Below, in pieces: positions 16,967 through 26,776 of a stretch of DNA of 64,000 nucleotides. The position numbers were made by a program, and so were the translations under genes. Source of the stretch: Roseibium album (GTDB lineage: Bacteria > Pseudomonadota > Alphaproteobacteria > Rhizobiales > Stappiaceae); the NCBI RefSeq assembly GCF_001404515.1, contig NZ_CXWE01000005.1:558001-622000 (forward strand). Reading direction: 5' to 3'. The first letter of the stretch is position 1. Every line of letters begins with the position of its first letter. The notes under the pieces were generated by a model. It made no database searches. It was not told the origin of the DNA and saw only the letters and a program-made list of their open reading frames with translations.

Positions 16967-17041
16967 TGCCAAGTCTCCCCAGAAGATTCCAATCCGATCA
17001 GCTGATTATCAAGCAGGACGCATGTTGAACAGTCCAAAAGC

Positions 17042-17066
17042 AAAAAAGGCGGGCTCGAAGCCCGCC
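17042..17066 (-). terminator. Terminator of the petABC operon
   Basis: Read on the minus strand, GGCGGGC-TTCGA-GCCCGCC is followed by TTTTTTG. It lies about 30 bp past the petC stop. Confidence 0.9.
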
Positions 17067-17094
17067 TTCCCCATTCACCCATTTGGTGAGGAGA

Positions 17095-17934
17095 TCAATG
17101 ATCGACGTTACGCCAGAGCTGTTTCTTCGTGAAGTAGAGCAATCCGGCAAAGACGATAAGGAAGACCATCACGCGGAAGCCGATCTTCTTGCGGTCTTCC
17201 AGATGCGGTTCCGCAGCCCACATCATGAAGGCGGAAACGTCCTTGGCATACTGATCCACCGTCATCGGCGAACCATCGGTATATTCAACCAGCTCATCGG
17301 AAAGCGGCGGTGCCATGGAAATGAACTGACCAGCCAGGAACGAGTGGTTGTAATACTGTCCAACCGGAACTTCGATTCCTTCGGGATCTTCTTCATACCC
17401 GGTCAGCAACGAATAAATGTAGTCCGGGCCACTTTCCTGATACTGCGTGAAGATATCGAAGACGAACCACGGAAATCCGCGCTGAGCTGCACGCGCTTTT
17501 GCAAGCAGTGAGAAGTCGGGCGGATAAGCTCCACCATTAGCAGCGCGCGCGGCGTTCACGTTCGGGAACGGCGACGGGAAGCGGTCGGCAAGGATCGCCG
17601 GGCGATCGAACATTTCGCCATCATCATCCGGACCGTCGACGACGGTGTATTCGGAAGCAATCTGCTTGGCGGCGTCCTCGCTGAAGCTCGGACCGCCATT
17701 TTCGGCAAGATTGCGGAATGCAACCTGTTTCAGGCCGTGACAGGCCTGACAAACTTCCTGATAGACCTTGAAACCGCGCTGCAGCTGTCCTCGGTCATAA
17801 AAACCGAAAGGTCCGGAAAATGACCACTGTTGCGGATGGATTTCGACGTTTGCGCCTGCGGCGACTGCCGGCGTCGCGATGGCGAGAGCCGCCACCGCTG
17901 CCAGGGAACGAACCATTTTGATCATGGTGCTCAT
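17095..17934 (-). CDS. petC: Cytochrome c1 of the bc1 complex
   Basis: 279 residues with a signal peptide (to about residue 25, AVAA). The haem c site is CQACH (about residues 62-66). The axial Met lies in FISMAPPLSDE, and one C-terminal membrane anchor (IGFRVMVFLIVFAGLLYFTKKQLW) ends the protein. Cytochrome c1 passes electrons from the Rieske centre to soluble or membrane cytochrome c in the periplasm. It is the last gene of petA-petB-petC. Confidence 0.97.
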   Translation of the reverse strand: MSTMIKMVRSLAAVAALAIATPAVAAGANVEIHPQQWSFSGPFGFYDRGQLQRGFKVYQEVCQACHGLKQVAFRNLAENGGPSFSEDAAKQIASEYTVVDGPDDDGEMFDRPAILADRFPSPFPNVNAARAANGGAYPPDFSLLAKARAAQRGFPWFVFDIFTQYQESGPDYIYSLLTGYEEDPEGIEVPVGQYYNHSFLAGQFISMAPPLSDELVEYTDGSPMTVDQYAKDVSAFMMWAAEPHLEDRKKIGFRVMVFLIVFAGLLYFTKKQLWRNVDH

Positions 17935-17964
17935 TGTCTCAATTAACTCCTGATCCGGTTCGCG

Positions 17965-19230
17965 TTACTTCGTCTCCGGCGCGGCAGCCGCACCGGAAGG
18001 TTTGCCAGATCCACCCTTAAGAACCGATTCTGAAATCGAGGCCGGCAGGGGTAGCGGTTTCTCAAGGAACCCGAGCATCGGCAGGATGATCAGGAAATGA
18101 GCGAAATAGTACACGGTGAAAATTCTGGAGAAGATCACGTACCAGCCTTCGGCCGGCATCGCACCCAGATATCCCAGAGCCACGCAGACGCCGGCAAATA
18201 TCCAGAAGAACTGCTTGAACATCGGACGATAGGCGCCTGAGCGTACCTTCGACGTATCCAGCCAAGGCAGGATGAACAGCACTGCGATTGAACCGAACAT
18301 GGCAATCACACCACCGAGCTTGTCGGGAACCGCACGCAGGATTGCGTAGAACGGCAGGAAGTACCATTCCGGAACGATATGCGCTGGTGTCACCAGCGGG
18401 TCGGCCTCGATGTAGTTGTCGGGGTGCCCCATGTAATTCGGCAGATAGAAGGCGAAATACGCGAACAGGATCATGAACACGACAATCGCGAACAGGTCCT
18501 TCATCGTGTAGTAAGGGTGGAACGGCAGCGTGTCCTGTTTCGTCTTCGGCTGCACCCCTGTCGGATTGTTGTTGCCTGTCGTGTGGAAAGCCCAAACGTG
18601 CAGGATAACGACACCGAAGATCATGAACGGCAGCAGATAGTGAAGCGAGAAGAAGCGGTTCAGGGTCGGGTTGTCGACGGCAAAGCCACCCCACAGCCAG
18701 GTCACGATGCTCTCGCCCACCAGCGGGATCGCGGAGAACAGGTTCGTGATAACCGTCGCACCCCAGAATGACATCTGGCCCCAGGGCAGAACGTAGCCCA
18801 TGAACGCGGTACCCATCATGATCAGGAAGATGATCACGCCCAGGATCCACGAAATTTCACGCGGCGCCTTGTAGGAACCGTAGTAGAGCCCGCGGAAGAT
18901 ATGGATATAGACGGCGATGAAGAACATCGAGGCGCCATTGGAGTGAAGGTATCTCAGCATCCAGCCGAAATTCACGTCACGCATGATGTGCTCGACGCTG
19001 TTGAACGCTGCGTCGGTGCTGGGCGTATAGTGCATTACCAGAACGATCCCGGTAATGATCTGGGCGATCAGCACGAAGAAAAGGATACCACCGAAAGTCC
19101 ACCAGTAATTGAGGTTTTTCGGTGTCGGGAAATCCACGAAGGATCCGCGCACGAGCGAAATCACGGGCAGGCGGCTTTCCAGCCACTTGGCCGCAGCGCT
19201 CTGCGGGACGTAGTTTGAATGTCCAGCCAT
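17965..19230 (-). CDS. petB: Cytochrome b of the bc1 complex
   Basis: 421 residues with about eight membrane helices. The haem-ligand histidines lie in helices B and D (for example [14 protein letters not shown]). The Qo-site motifs are [13 protein letters not shown] and [14 protein letters not shown]. The enzyme oxidises ubiquinol and pumps protons through the Q cycle. The last 30 residues or so are a Pro/Ala/Gly-rich cytosolic tail. The gene lies 30 bp before petC. Confidence 0.98.
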   Translation of the reverse strand: MAGHSNYVPQSAAAKWLESRLPVISLVRGSFVDFPTPKNLNYWWTFGGILFFVLIAQIITGIVLVMHYTPSTDAAFNSVEHIMRDVNFGWMLRYLHSNGASMFFIAVYIHIFRGLYYGSYKAPREISWILGVIIFLIMMGTAFMGYVLPWGQMSFWGATVITNLFSAIPLVGESIVTWLWGGFAVDNPTLNRFFSLHYLLPFMIFGVVILHVWAFHTTGNNNPTGVQPKTKQDTLPFHPYYTMKDLFAIVVFMILFAYFAFYLPNYMGHPDNYIEADPLVTPAHIVPEWYFLPFYAILRAVPDKLGGVIAMFGSIAVLFILPWLDTSKVRSGAYRPMFKQFFWIFAGVCVALGYLGAMPAEGWYVIFSRIFTVYYFAHFLIILPMLGFLEKPLPLPASISESVLKGGSGKPSGAAAAPETK

Positions 19231-19255
19231 GGCTGTCTCCTAAAAATCTGTGCCG

Positions 19256-19819
19256 TTAGCCGATCTTGATCGTCGAGTCGCTGACGAACTCGAGCGGCGG
19301 AATCAGCAAATTCTCGGGAGCCGGGCCTTTGCGAATACGGCCGGCAGTGTCGTAGTGAGAGCCGTGGCAGGGGCAGAACCAGCCACCGAAGTCACCGGCA
19401 TCACCGATCGGCACGCAGCCGAGGTGTGTGCAGATACCGACCTGCACGAGCCAGTTTTCCTTGTCCTTCACACCGCGGTTCGGGTCGGTCGCCTCAGCGT
19501 CCGCCGGAAGGTTCGCATTTCGGGCAAGCCTGTCCGGAAGATCCCCGATCGGGACATCCTTCGCTTCAGTCACTTCCGTTTCTGTACGGTTGCGAATGAA
19601 GACCGGCTTGCCTCGCCATTTTACTGTGATTGACTGCCCCTCTTCGACGGCAGACACATCAACCTCGATCGATGCCAGTGCCAAGGCGGAGGCATCCGGG
19701 TTCATCTGATCGATGAACGGCCATGCCAACGCGCCGGCGCCCACAACGCCCATTGCACCGGTCGCGATATAGAGAAAGTCACGGCGGTTCGGTTCTTCCG
19801 CATCCGTGTTGTGTGCCAA
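19256..19819 (-). CDS. petA: Rieske iron-sulphur protein of the bc1 complex
   Basis: 187 residues. The N-terminus carries a Tat-like signal anchor ([26 protein letters not shown]). The 2Fe-2S ligands are in CTHLGCVP and CPCHGSHYD, with the disulphide cysteines of the classical Rieske fold. It is the first gene of the pet operon. The 303 bp upstream (19820-20122) hold its promoter region. Confidence 0.98.
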   Translation of the reverse strand: MAHNTDAEEPNRRDFLYIATGAMGVVGAGALAWPFIDQMNPDASALALASIEVDVSAVEEGQSITVKWRGKPVFIRNRTETEVTEAKDVPIGDLPDRLARNANLPADAEATDPNRGVKDKENWLVQVGICTHLGCVPIGDAGDFGGWFCPCHGSHYDTAGRIRKGPAPENLLIPPLEFVSDSTIKIG

Positions 19820-20122
19820 GGTCGCGTCCCCTTCAAAATTCTACCTGTACCGATAGCCCGCATCACGTCCAGACCATCCTTTGCCAGTGAGGATGGACGG
19901 AACCATGCCGGGCTCAACGGTGGCCGGTGCGGCAGTTACCCGCATCGGCCAAGCGGCTTGTCTTTTTGCACCCTTCGAAACGCTTGTCCAGATCAACAAA
20001 CGTGTCAAAACGCATATGTCGCAGGCAAAACAAACCCCGTGCCGCTTTTCTGCCCTTTTTTAGGGAACAAGCGCAAGACCGGAATTCAAATCAACCCCGA
20101 TCTTGCCGTTTCGTTCTGTGAA
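19820..20122. other. Gene-free stretch upstream of petA
   Basis: About 300 bp between the ABC exporter stop and the petA start, both on the minus strand. It should contain the pet promoter. I see no terminator hairpin of quality, no RNA gene and no convincing small ORF. A short AT-richer part lies near 19965-20050. Confidence 0.5.
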
Positions 20123-21961
20123 TTAAGCAGCCTGGACAGGCGCGAGGAAACCACCGGACTGATGCTGCCAGAGTTGCGCGTACAATCCGTTCTTTTCAAG
20201 AAGCTCCTGATGGGACCCCTCTTCGATGATTCGGCCCTGATCCATCACGATGAGCCTGTCCATCGCCGCGATGGTTGACAGACGGTGGGCAATGGCAATC
20301 ACGGTCTTGCCCTTCATCAGGTCGAACAGGCTTTCCTGAATGGCGAGTTCCACTTCGGAATCAAGCGCTGACGTCGCTTCGTCCAGCAACAGGATCGGAG
20401 CATCCTTCAACAGGACCCGGGCAATGGCAATCCGCTGGCGCTGTCCGCCGGAGAGCTTCACACCCCGCTCACCGACATGAGCTTCGAGTCCGGTGCGTCC
20501 GCTCGGATCCGACAAATCCCGGACGAACTCGAGCGCATGGGCCTTTTCCAGTGCCGATTCCACTTCCTCCCGTTCGACATTCGGCTTGCCATAGGCAACG
20601 TTCTCGAAAATCGAGCGATGCAGCAGTGAAGTGTCCTGGGTGACAACACCGACATTTGCCCGGATATCATCCTGACGAACATTCGAGATATCCTGTCCGT
20701 CGATCAGGATCCGGCCGCGTTCGAGGTCGTAAAACCTCAACAGGAGATTGACGAGGGTCGACTTGCCGGCTCCCGATCTTCCGATCAGGCCGATCTTCTC
20801 GCCCGGTGCCATCGTCAGCGACAGCTCCTCGATTACGCCGGTTTCCTTGCCGTAGTGAAAACCGATCCGCTCAAACCGGATTTCGCCACTCGGCACGGAA
20901 AGCGGCTGTGCACCCGGAGCATCCACGACATCCCGCTCGCGGGAAATGGTGTTGATGCCGTCCTGAACGGTTCCGATATTCTCAAATAGTCCCGAGACTT
21001 CCCAGAGGATCCATTGCGACATGCCCTGAAAACGCAACACGAGTGCAACAGCGACCGCAATTTCACCGGTTCCGACCCGTCCGGCCTGCCAGAGGCCGAT
21101 GGACAGCCCGGCAACTGCAAAGAGCAGAACCATGTTGAGCGTCGTCAGGGTGATATTCATCCCGGTGACCAGTCGCATCTGCAGGAACACTGTCTTCAGA
21201 AACGACATCATTGACGTCTTGGCATACTCTTCCTCGCGTTCTGCGTGAGAAAACAGCTTCACCGTTGAGATGTTTGTGTAGGCGTCAACCACATGCCCGG
21301 TCATGAGTGAGCGCGCATCCGCCTGTTCCCTGGAAACGTTTTTCAGACGCGGAACGAAGACCCGCATCGTGACCAGGTAGCAACCGAACCACACCACGAA
21401 TGGTATTACGAAGTAGATGCTCGCCTCCGCGACAACGAACAAGGCCGCAAAGAAGTAGACCGTGACATAAACAAGAATGTCGGCAATCCTCGTGACCACT
21501 TCACGAACCGCCAGAGCGGTCTGCATCAGTTTGTTGGCAATCCGGCCGGCAAAATCATTCTGATAGAACGAGATGCTCTGGCGCAGCAGATAGCGGTGAA
21601 CACGCCAACGCACAGACATGGGATACGTACCCATCAGTCCCTGGTGAAACATGGTTTCCCAGATCGCCGTGATGCCCGGCAGGACGACCAGCACCACCAG
21701 CGCCATCCACAGGAGTTGACCCCAATTGTCCTGAAAGAAAGTCTCCGCACTTTCTGTGCTGAGCCAGTTTACCAGCTCGCCCAAGAACGTGAAAATCATG
21801 ACTTCCAGGATCGCTATGATCGCCCCCAGCACGGAAACGACAAGCAGGATGGGCCAGACGGGTTTGGTGTAATACCAACAGAAGGCCCAGAAACCTTTCG
21901 GCGGGACGTCAAGCTCGGTTCTCTCAAAGGGATCAACGAGCTTTTCGAAACGGTCGAACAT
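20123..21961 (-). CDS. MsbA-like ABC exporter half-transporter, 1
   Basis: 612 residues. One polypeptide carries the six-helix membrane domain (about residues 30-330, with FAGRIANKLMQTALAVREVV in the cytosolic loop) and the ATPase domain (about 365-600). ATPase motifs: Walker A GRSGAGKST, signature LSGGQRQRIAIAR, Walker B ILLLDEATSALDSE, H-loop IAHRLST. It works as a homodimer or as a heterodimer with another half-transporter. A close relative lies at 26777-28630. The substrate (lipid, drug or peptide) cannot be told from sequence. The preceding small membrane protein gene ends two bases upstream, so the two are cotranscribed. Confidence 0.93.
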   Translation of the reverse strand: MFDRFEKLVDPFERTELDVPPKGFWAFCWYYTKPVWPILLVVSVLGAIIAILEVMIFTFLGELVNWLSTESAETFFQDNWGQLLWMALVVLVVLPGITAIWETMFHQGLMGTYPMSVRWRVHRYLLRQSISFYQNDFAGRIANKLMQTALAVREVVTRIADILVYVTVYFFAALFVVAEASIYFVIPFVVWFGCYLVTMRVFVPRLKNVSREQADARSLMTGHVVDAYTNISTVKLFSHAEREEEYAKTSMMSFLKTVFLQMRLVTGMNITLTTLNMVLLFAVAGLSIGLWQAGRVGTGEIAVAVALVLRFQGMSQWILWEVSGLFENIGTVQDGINTISRERDVVDAPGAQPLSVPSGEIRFERIGFHYGKETGVIEELSLTMAPGEKIGLIGRSGAGKSTLVNLLLRFYDLERGRILIDGQDISNVRQDDIRANVGVVTQDTSLLHRSIFENVAYGKPNVEREEVESALEKAHALEFVRDLSDPSGRTGLEAHVGERGVKLSGGQRQRIAIARVLLKDAPILLLDEATSALDSEVELAIQESLFDLMKGKTVIAIAHRLSTIAAMDRLIVMDQGRIIEEGSHQELLEKNGLYAQLWQHQSGGFLAPVQAA

Positions 21962-21963
21962 GA

Positions 21964-22392
21964 CTACCTCTCAGATCCGCTCAACCGCAGCACAGTCAGA
22001 TGCACGAGGGCATCTTCCTTGCCGACAGGTTGGGATCGCGGACGAATTGTTGCCCCGGCCGCCATGACAAACAGGCCGGTCATAAGACTTGTGAAGGCAA
22101 GCGCAATGATTGCTGTGCCCCAGAAAAGGGCACCGAGCTGATCGAAGAACAGGGAAACCGGAATGGTTTCACCGGCAACCTCCAGCGCTTCGATCCGGCT
22201 CAGGTTAAAGATGAAGACCGGCACGAAGAGAACCACGGCCACGCCAAGGGTAACGCCGAGAAAAACACCGGCCGACACAAACGCGCGTCCGATCCTGCCT
22301 GCCAGCCCCACCTTTGCTTGCGGCGTGGATGGAATCTCGAAATCCGGACGGTCTGCCAGTGCAGACAGGTCCTGCGGATAATGCGAATTCAT
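21964..22392 (-). CDS. Two-helix membrane protein, unknown function
   Basis: 142 residues. A hydrophilic N-terminus is followed by two strong membrane helices (about residues 33-60, AFVSAGVFLGVTLGVAVVLF, and about 85-115, FWGTAIIALAFTSLMTGLFVMAAG). Between them is a short charged loop with LEVAGETIPVSLFFDQL. No domain is recognised. It lies immediately before the ABC exporter gene, with a two-base gap, suggesting a role as accessory subunit or regulator of that exporter (inference). Confidence 0.75.
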   Translation of the reverse strand: MNSHYPQDLSALADRPDFEIPSTPQAKVGLAGRIGRAFVSAGVFLGVTLGVAVVLFVPVFIFNLSRIEALEVAGETIPVSLFFDQLGALFWGTAIIALAFTSLMTGLFVMAAGATIRPRSQPVGKEDALVHLTVLRLSGSER

Positions 22393-22794
22393 CGGAACAA
22401 CTCCGAAAAGGGAACTTGATCAATGGTGACGGCGAACATGCAGACGACGCATGCAGCACGGTAGGACGGCTTGAGCCCGTCACCGCAAAGCTATTTGGAA
22501 AGATGAGGTTTGACGGCGCCTAACGCTGCCTGACAATTCCCTCGATGCAACCAGCGTGGGCGGTGGATGCGTGGATCGCGAAATGATCTATCATGTATGC
22601 CCTCCTGGTTGCGCGGCCGGGCGGCCGCTGGGAAAAATCCAAGTCAACAAGGTGAAGTTGACTGGTTGCGTTGGTAACCGCTTTTTGTCTGGTTGAAAAG
22701 AGGCAAATCACACCAGCGGCGCACGAAGCTGACAACTGTTGCCAAACGGACACAACCCCTCATTTGCCGGCAAGACCCGCCAGCAATTGTCGCT
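22393..22794. other. Intergenic stretch with a possible leader ORF
   Basis: About 400 bp between the GGDEF gene's stop and the two-helix membrane protein start, both on the minus strand. The only structured element I see is the 24-codon ORF with a strong ribosome site at 22520-22594, described separately. A promoter is expected upstream of it. Confidence 0.5.
22520..22594 (-). CDS. Possible 24-residue leader or small protein
   Basis: An ATG at 22594 is preceded by AGGAGGG (22600-22606), one of the strongest Shine-Dalgarno sequences in the window. The 24-residue product contains three histidines, one cysteine and a basic end. It lies about 130 bp upstream of the 142-residue membrane protein gene in the same direction. 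It may be a leader peptide regulating the membrane protein/ABC exporter operon, or an independent small protein. No family recognised. Confidence 0.4.
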   Translation of the reverse strand: MIDHFAIHASTAHAGCIEGIVRQR

Positions 22795-24642
22795 CTACAT
22801 CGCGAATTCGCGCAGGTGTATCTCCGCTTCCCGCGCTGAAAGTGGCCCGGAAATCAACTGGCCCTGAATGAAGTGACATCCGAAATCTCGAAGTATTTCC
22901 AGCTGTTCCAGCCGATCGACGCCTATGGCCATCACCTTGCACTCGAACTTTTCCGCGAGCCTGACGATGGATTGTGTCAAATGACGCTTCTTTGTGTGGG
23001 ATTCCAGATCTCCAACGAGCCATGGGCTGAGTTTCAGGAGATTTGCGTTGACCCGAATAAGCTGTCCGGCTCCGCCGCGGCCGCCTCCAACTTCATCGAG
23101 CGCAATCCGGCAACCGGTTCCGGACAAACGTCCTATCGCACATTGCAGACCGTCGTGTTCATCGAAACGGACAATCTGCTCATTCAGCTCGATGGTCAGA
23201 TCAGCGACTGGAATTTCGGCTTCTTCACACAGTCGGACCAACTGCTCCCCGAAGCGTGGATTGTCAACACTCGCACCGGTCAGATCAACTGACAAGGTGA
23301 TGGGTCGGTTTGCAGCTTCCCGAAGCCTTCTGATTTCCGACAGGCCTTCCTGCAATGCAAATCGTTCGATCTGCGCAATCCGTTTGGAATCTTCCTGAGC
23401 TGACAACATCTTTGCAGGGTCAACCAGTCCTTCTGACGGATGCAGCCAGTGCGCCGATGCTTCGTATCCGGTGATCTGCTTCTGTTTCAGGTCATATTGC
23501 GGTTCCATGAGCAGTGTCAGGTTGTTGTTTTCAAGGTCCTGATCGAGCCTGGCCATGTTCATGCGCCGGTGCCGGTGCGCCGTTCCAAGTGCATCGGTGT
23601 ACCAGGAGAACCGGTCACGACCGGCTTTCTTTGCGGCGTAAAGAGCGATATCGGCCCGGTTGATAAGCTCTGCGAGACTGGTGTTTTCTGTCTCGGCAAG
23701 AACAAGACCAGCACTGACTGCAACCTTCAGTCTTTGTCGTTCGACCATGATCGGCTGATCCAGATCGCCAAAGATCTGTTGTACGAGACTTTCCATCTGG
23801 TCCGGCCCGTCAGGATCCGAAATGACGGCCAAAAACTCATCTCCCCCAACCCTCGCAACCAGTCCCTTTTCCTGCAGCACCGACTTGAGCACACCCGCGA
23901 CAAGCCTCAGCACGGCGTCACCGGCACTATGACCATGGCTGTCGTTGATCTCCTTGAAATGATCGAGATCGAATTGAATGACACCCACCTTGCGCGATTT
24001 GCCGTGATCCCGCGACAAACACTCCTGCAGAAAGGACGTGATTTTCGCGCGCGTTGCCAGACCGGTCAGTTCGTCGTGTTCAGCCTGATACTTCAGCCGT
24101 TTTCGGGTTTCTTCAAGCTCTGCAAAGCGTTCAACCTCGCGGGTCACATCCTGGCACAGGATGATCATCCGCGTTTTTTCCTCGGTTTCACCCTCGACTT
24201 TTGCAAATGTTAGCTGGTTCCAGAAAAGCTCACCGTTTTTCCTCCGGTTCTGGATCAGTTCCTTGAATCCTGACGAGAATTTTTTCAGGTCAAACTTGAA
24301 ATTCTCCAGTTCCCTGGATGAAAGCTGCTTGTCCGGAGGAAGAACAAATTCCTGTGGTTGACGTCCGCGAATTTCCTCGGCGGAATATCCGGTTATGCGT
24401 GTATAGGCCGGGTTGGACCATTCAATCCGTCCATAGATGTCCTGCATGACAAGGCCTTCGTGAGCGTGCTCAACGACGGTTTCGAGAATTGCAGCATCGT
24501 TTCCGAATTCCGAGGCGGACCTGTTCCCGACTTTCTTGGCGTGCAAACGGCCAAGTAGAAACCCCACGGAGAGGAGAATGATTCCCACACCGCAAAACAA
24601 GATCAGATAAATCGCAGGCCAGTCGGTCGAAAATTCTTCCAT
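22795..24642 (-). CDS. Membrane PAS-GGDEF-EAL protein with degenerate EAL domain
   Basis: 615 residues. There is one N-terminal membrane helix (about 10-28), a PAS domain (about 50-170, WSNPAYTRITGYSAEEIRGR), then GGDEF (about 185-345) with the active-site RVGGDEFLAV intact and DLDHFKEINDSHGHSAGD before it. The C-terminal EAL domain (about 365-610) is degenerate. The EAL signature reads EASAHW, the DDFGTGYSS loop reads DEVGGGRGG, and the conserved Lys region (usually LKIDxSF) reads LKLSPWL. The protein should therefore make c-di-GMP, with the EAL part serving as a binding or regulatory domain. It is flanked by a chemoreceptor gene upstream on the same strand. Confidence 0.92.
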   Translation of the reverse strand: MEEFSTDWPAIYLILFCGVGIILLSVGFLLGRLHAKKVGNRSASEFGNDAAILETVVEHAHEGLVMQDIYGRIEWSNPAYTRITGYSAEEIRGRQPQEFVLPPDKQLSSRELENFKFDLKKFSSGFKELIQNRRKNGELFWNQLTFAKVEGETEEKTRMIILCQDVTREVERFAELEETRKRLKYQAEHDELTGLATRAKITSFLQECLSRDHGKSRKVGVIQFDLDHFKEINDSHGHSAGDAVLRLVAGVLKSVLQEKGLVARVGGDEFLAVISDPDGPDQMESLVQQIFGDLDQPIMVERQRLKVAVSAGLVLAETENTSLAELINRADIALYAAKKAGRDRFSWYTDALGTAHRHRRMNMARLDQDLENNNLTLLMEPQYDLKQKQITGYEASAHWLHPSEGLVDPAKMLSAQEDSKRIAQIERFALQEGLSEIRRLREAANRPITLSVDLTGASVDNPRFGEQLVRLCEEAEIPVADLTIELNEQIVRFDEHDGLQCAIGRLSGTGCRIALDEVGGGRGGAGQLIRVNANLLKLSPWLVGDLESHTKKRHLTQSIVRLAEKFECKVMAIGVDRLEQLEILRDFGCHFIQGQLISGPLSAREAEIHLREFAM

Positions 24643-24770
24643 GCAGATCTGATGAATACTCTGGTCATTTGAGACTATCCTGCCAAAATAACTTGAAAAA
24701 AACGCTAAGCAGAGCTCATCAAATTTTCGGTATTTATTGCAATATCAATTCATGAAATCATATGAAAAAT

Positions 24771-26087
24771 CTACGCAGATCTTACACTTTGAAGAAATTG
24801 ACGCACTTGCGATTGCAGATTGCTCGCCAGGTCTCCCAGTTCACCGGAAGCGATTTGCATTTCGCTGGTTGCGGAACGGCTGACATTCATGACTTCACTC
24901 AAAGTGCTCACGTTGCTGGTGACCAGTCCCGAACTGGCCCTTGCGGTGAGCGCGCTGCTGCTGATCTGTTGTGTTGCAGCTTCCTGCTCTTCAACCGCTT
25001 CCCTGATTTTGCTTGAGATATCACTCACCTTCCCGATGGTCTCTGCGATAGTGCGGATGGCATCCACGGAATGTTCGGCAACGTCTTGGACGGATGCCAC
25101 CTGAGCGGAAATATCGTCCGTCGCGCGTGTCGTTTGTTCGGCCAGGGCCTTGACTTCATTGGCTACCACCGCGAAGCCGCGTCCGGCGTCACCGGCCCTG
25201 GCAGCCTCGATCGTCGCATTCAGGGCGAGAAGATTGGTCTGGCTCGCGATCTGGCCGATCAACTCCACGATTTCGCCTATCGCCTTGCCGGTTTCAGACA
25301 ACCGGCCGACAATCTCGTCGGTCTTGCGTGCTTCCACCACGGCGACGCTCGCGATTTCCGCGGCCTGGTCCACGTCTTCCCGAACGCGATTGAGGGAACC
25401 TGACATGTCTTCGGTTGAACTGGTCACCGTTTCAACCGAATTTGTTGCATCTTCTGTCGCCTGACGCACCTCCTTGACCGCCCGCAGCGAGGAGTTGACG
25501 GCATCGTCAAGCTTGCCCGAATTAAGCTCAACGCTTTCCGCTGACTGCATCAGCGAAGACACGACGCAGATCACGGATTTTTCAAAGTCGTCTGCGACAT
25601 CATGCATAAGTGCTTTTCGTTCTTTGCCAAGCGCTTCCTGATGGGCCAGTTCCTGCCGGGCCTGTTCTTTGGCCTGTTGCGCGAGGTTTTCACGAAAAGC
25701 GGTAACGGAACGGGCGATGGCTCCGATTTCGTCGCTGCGGTCATTGCCGACTATTTCTATGTCCAGGTCTCCGGTCGAGAGCTTGTCGAGGCCGTTCTGC
25801 AAACGTGCGAGGGGTCGTGCAATTCCTATGGCGAGCAACAGCGCCATTGCGAGAAAAGCCAGTCCGACGGGTGAGACGACAAGCCCGATTGTAACCATCT
25901 GATCCAGAATCATCGTATCGATGTTGCCGGCGACGTTATCGGACACAAACGCCTGGGCACCGGCAGGCGTTCCGATTTTCTCAAGCATGGCCTGGCGAAA
26001 CGAGTAAAAGGCAAACGCCGTTCCTGCCATCATGATGACAGCGGCAGTTAGAACCATGGCAACGAAACGGCCCTTGATCGAAAGCAT
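24771..26087 (-). CDS. Methyl-accepting chemotaxis protein with minimal periplasmic part
   Basis: 438 residues from the ATG at 26087 (MLSIKGRF); an upstream in-frame start at 26141 would add 18 hydrophilic residues before the first membrane helix. Two membrane helices (about 8-30 and 62-90) enclose only about 35 periplasmic residues, so no full ligand domain is present. HAMP follows ([22 protein letters not shown]), then the signalling domain with the hairpin tip [20 protein letters not shown] and [15 protein letters not shown]. No CheR-binding pentapeptide is at the C-terminus. It probably senses membrane or cytosolic state. Confidence 0.93.
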   Translation of the reverse strand: MLSIKGRFVAMVLTAAVIMMAGTAFAFYSFRQAMLEKIGTPAGAQAFVSDNVAGNIDTMILDQMVTIGLVVSPVGLAFLAMALLLAIGIARPLARLQNGLDKLSTGDLDIEIVGNDRSDEIGAIARSVTAFRENLAQQAKEQARQELAHQEALGKERKALMHDVADDFEKSVICVVSSLMQSAESVELNSGKLDDAVNSSLRAVKEVRQATEDATNSVETVTSSTEDMSGSLNRVREDVDQAAEIASVAVVEARKTDEIVGRLSETGKAIGEIVELIGQIASQTNLLALNATIEAARAGDAGRGFAVVANEVKALAEQTTRATDDISAQVASVQDVAEHSVDAIRTIAETIGKVSDISSKIREAVEEQEAATQQISSSALTARASSGLVTSNVSTLSEVMNVSRSATSEMQIASGELGDLASNLQSQVRQFLQSVRSA

Positions 26088-26284
26088 CGCGGTGGAATCC
26101 CGATTTTTGGTAGGTCGTGAACCCTGTTCGCAGGTTTTCACATGCCGGGAGCATACAGCGCGATGCGTAAAAATTCAGTAAGGACAGAGACTTAGGGATA
26201 ATACGTAGGGATCTGGCCGCGATCGGCTGACCGGCCTTTGGGGAGTGGAAAGAAAGACGCGGGCGGAGAACCCGGTTGGCTCTT

Positions 26285-26686
26285 CTAAGACACCATGCGC
26301 GTCAGAGTGTATCCCATTCCCGCCGAGAACGCCGACAACGCAGTCCCCCAGGAGACGTCCACGACGGTGACGATTACGGGCCAGTTCCTGAGTGTTGCAT
26401 AGTTGGTCACATCGTAGGTGGCGTAGGTAAAGAACCCGAACATGGCCCCATAGATCACGGCAGTCGCAAGACTTTCGGATTTCAGTGCGGGTGCAACGGC
26501 GAACACCACTATGCCGACGACATAGATGATATAAAACACACCCGCTGCAGCCATGTTGGGTTTGTCCATCAACAGATGTCCGATCCTGTCAAAATAGAAC
26601 CGGGTCGCCACCTGTGACAACCAGACGTAATCGACCGCAAGAAAAACCAGTGCGGTCGCGATATATGCAATGGCGTGCTGAACCAT
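26285..26686 (-). CDS. DUF2177 family membrane protein
   Basis: 133 residues with four predicted membrane helices (about residues 5-22, 47-68, 75-95, 105-128). The family's VFLAVDYVWL near the start and the later GFFTYATYDVTNYATLRNWP are recognisable. No function is known for the family. It stands between a chemoreceptor and the second ABC exporter on the same strand, without tight coupling. Confidence 0.88.
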   Translation of the reverse strand: MVQHAIAYIATALVFLAVDYVWLSQVATRFYFDRIGHLLMDKPNMAAAGVFYIIYVVGIVVFAVAPALKSESLATAVIYGAMFGFFTYATYDVTNYATLRNWPVIVTVVDVSWGTALSAFSAGMGYTLTRMVS

Positions 26687-26776
26687 GAGACCCTCAGTGA
26701 AAGAACACGATCTCTACGTTCATCCAGGCGTTCCGGATCAGATCGGAAGAATCGAATCCGCCTGCAAAAACAGTTG

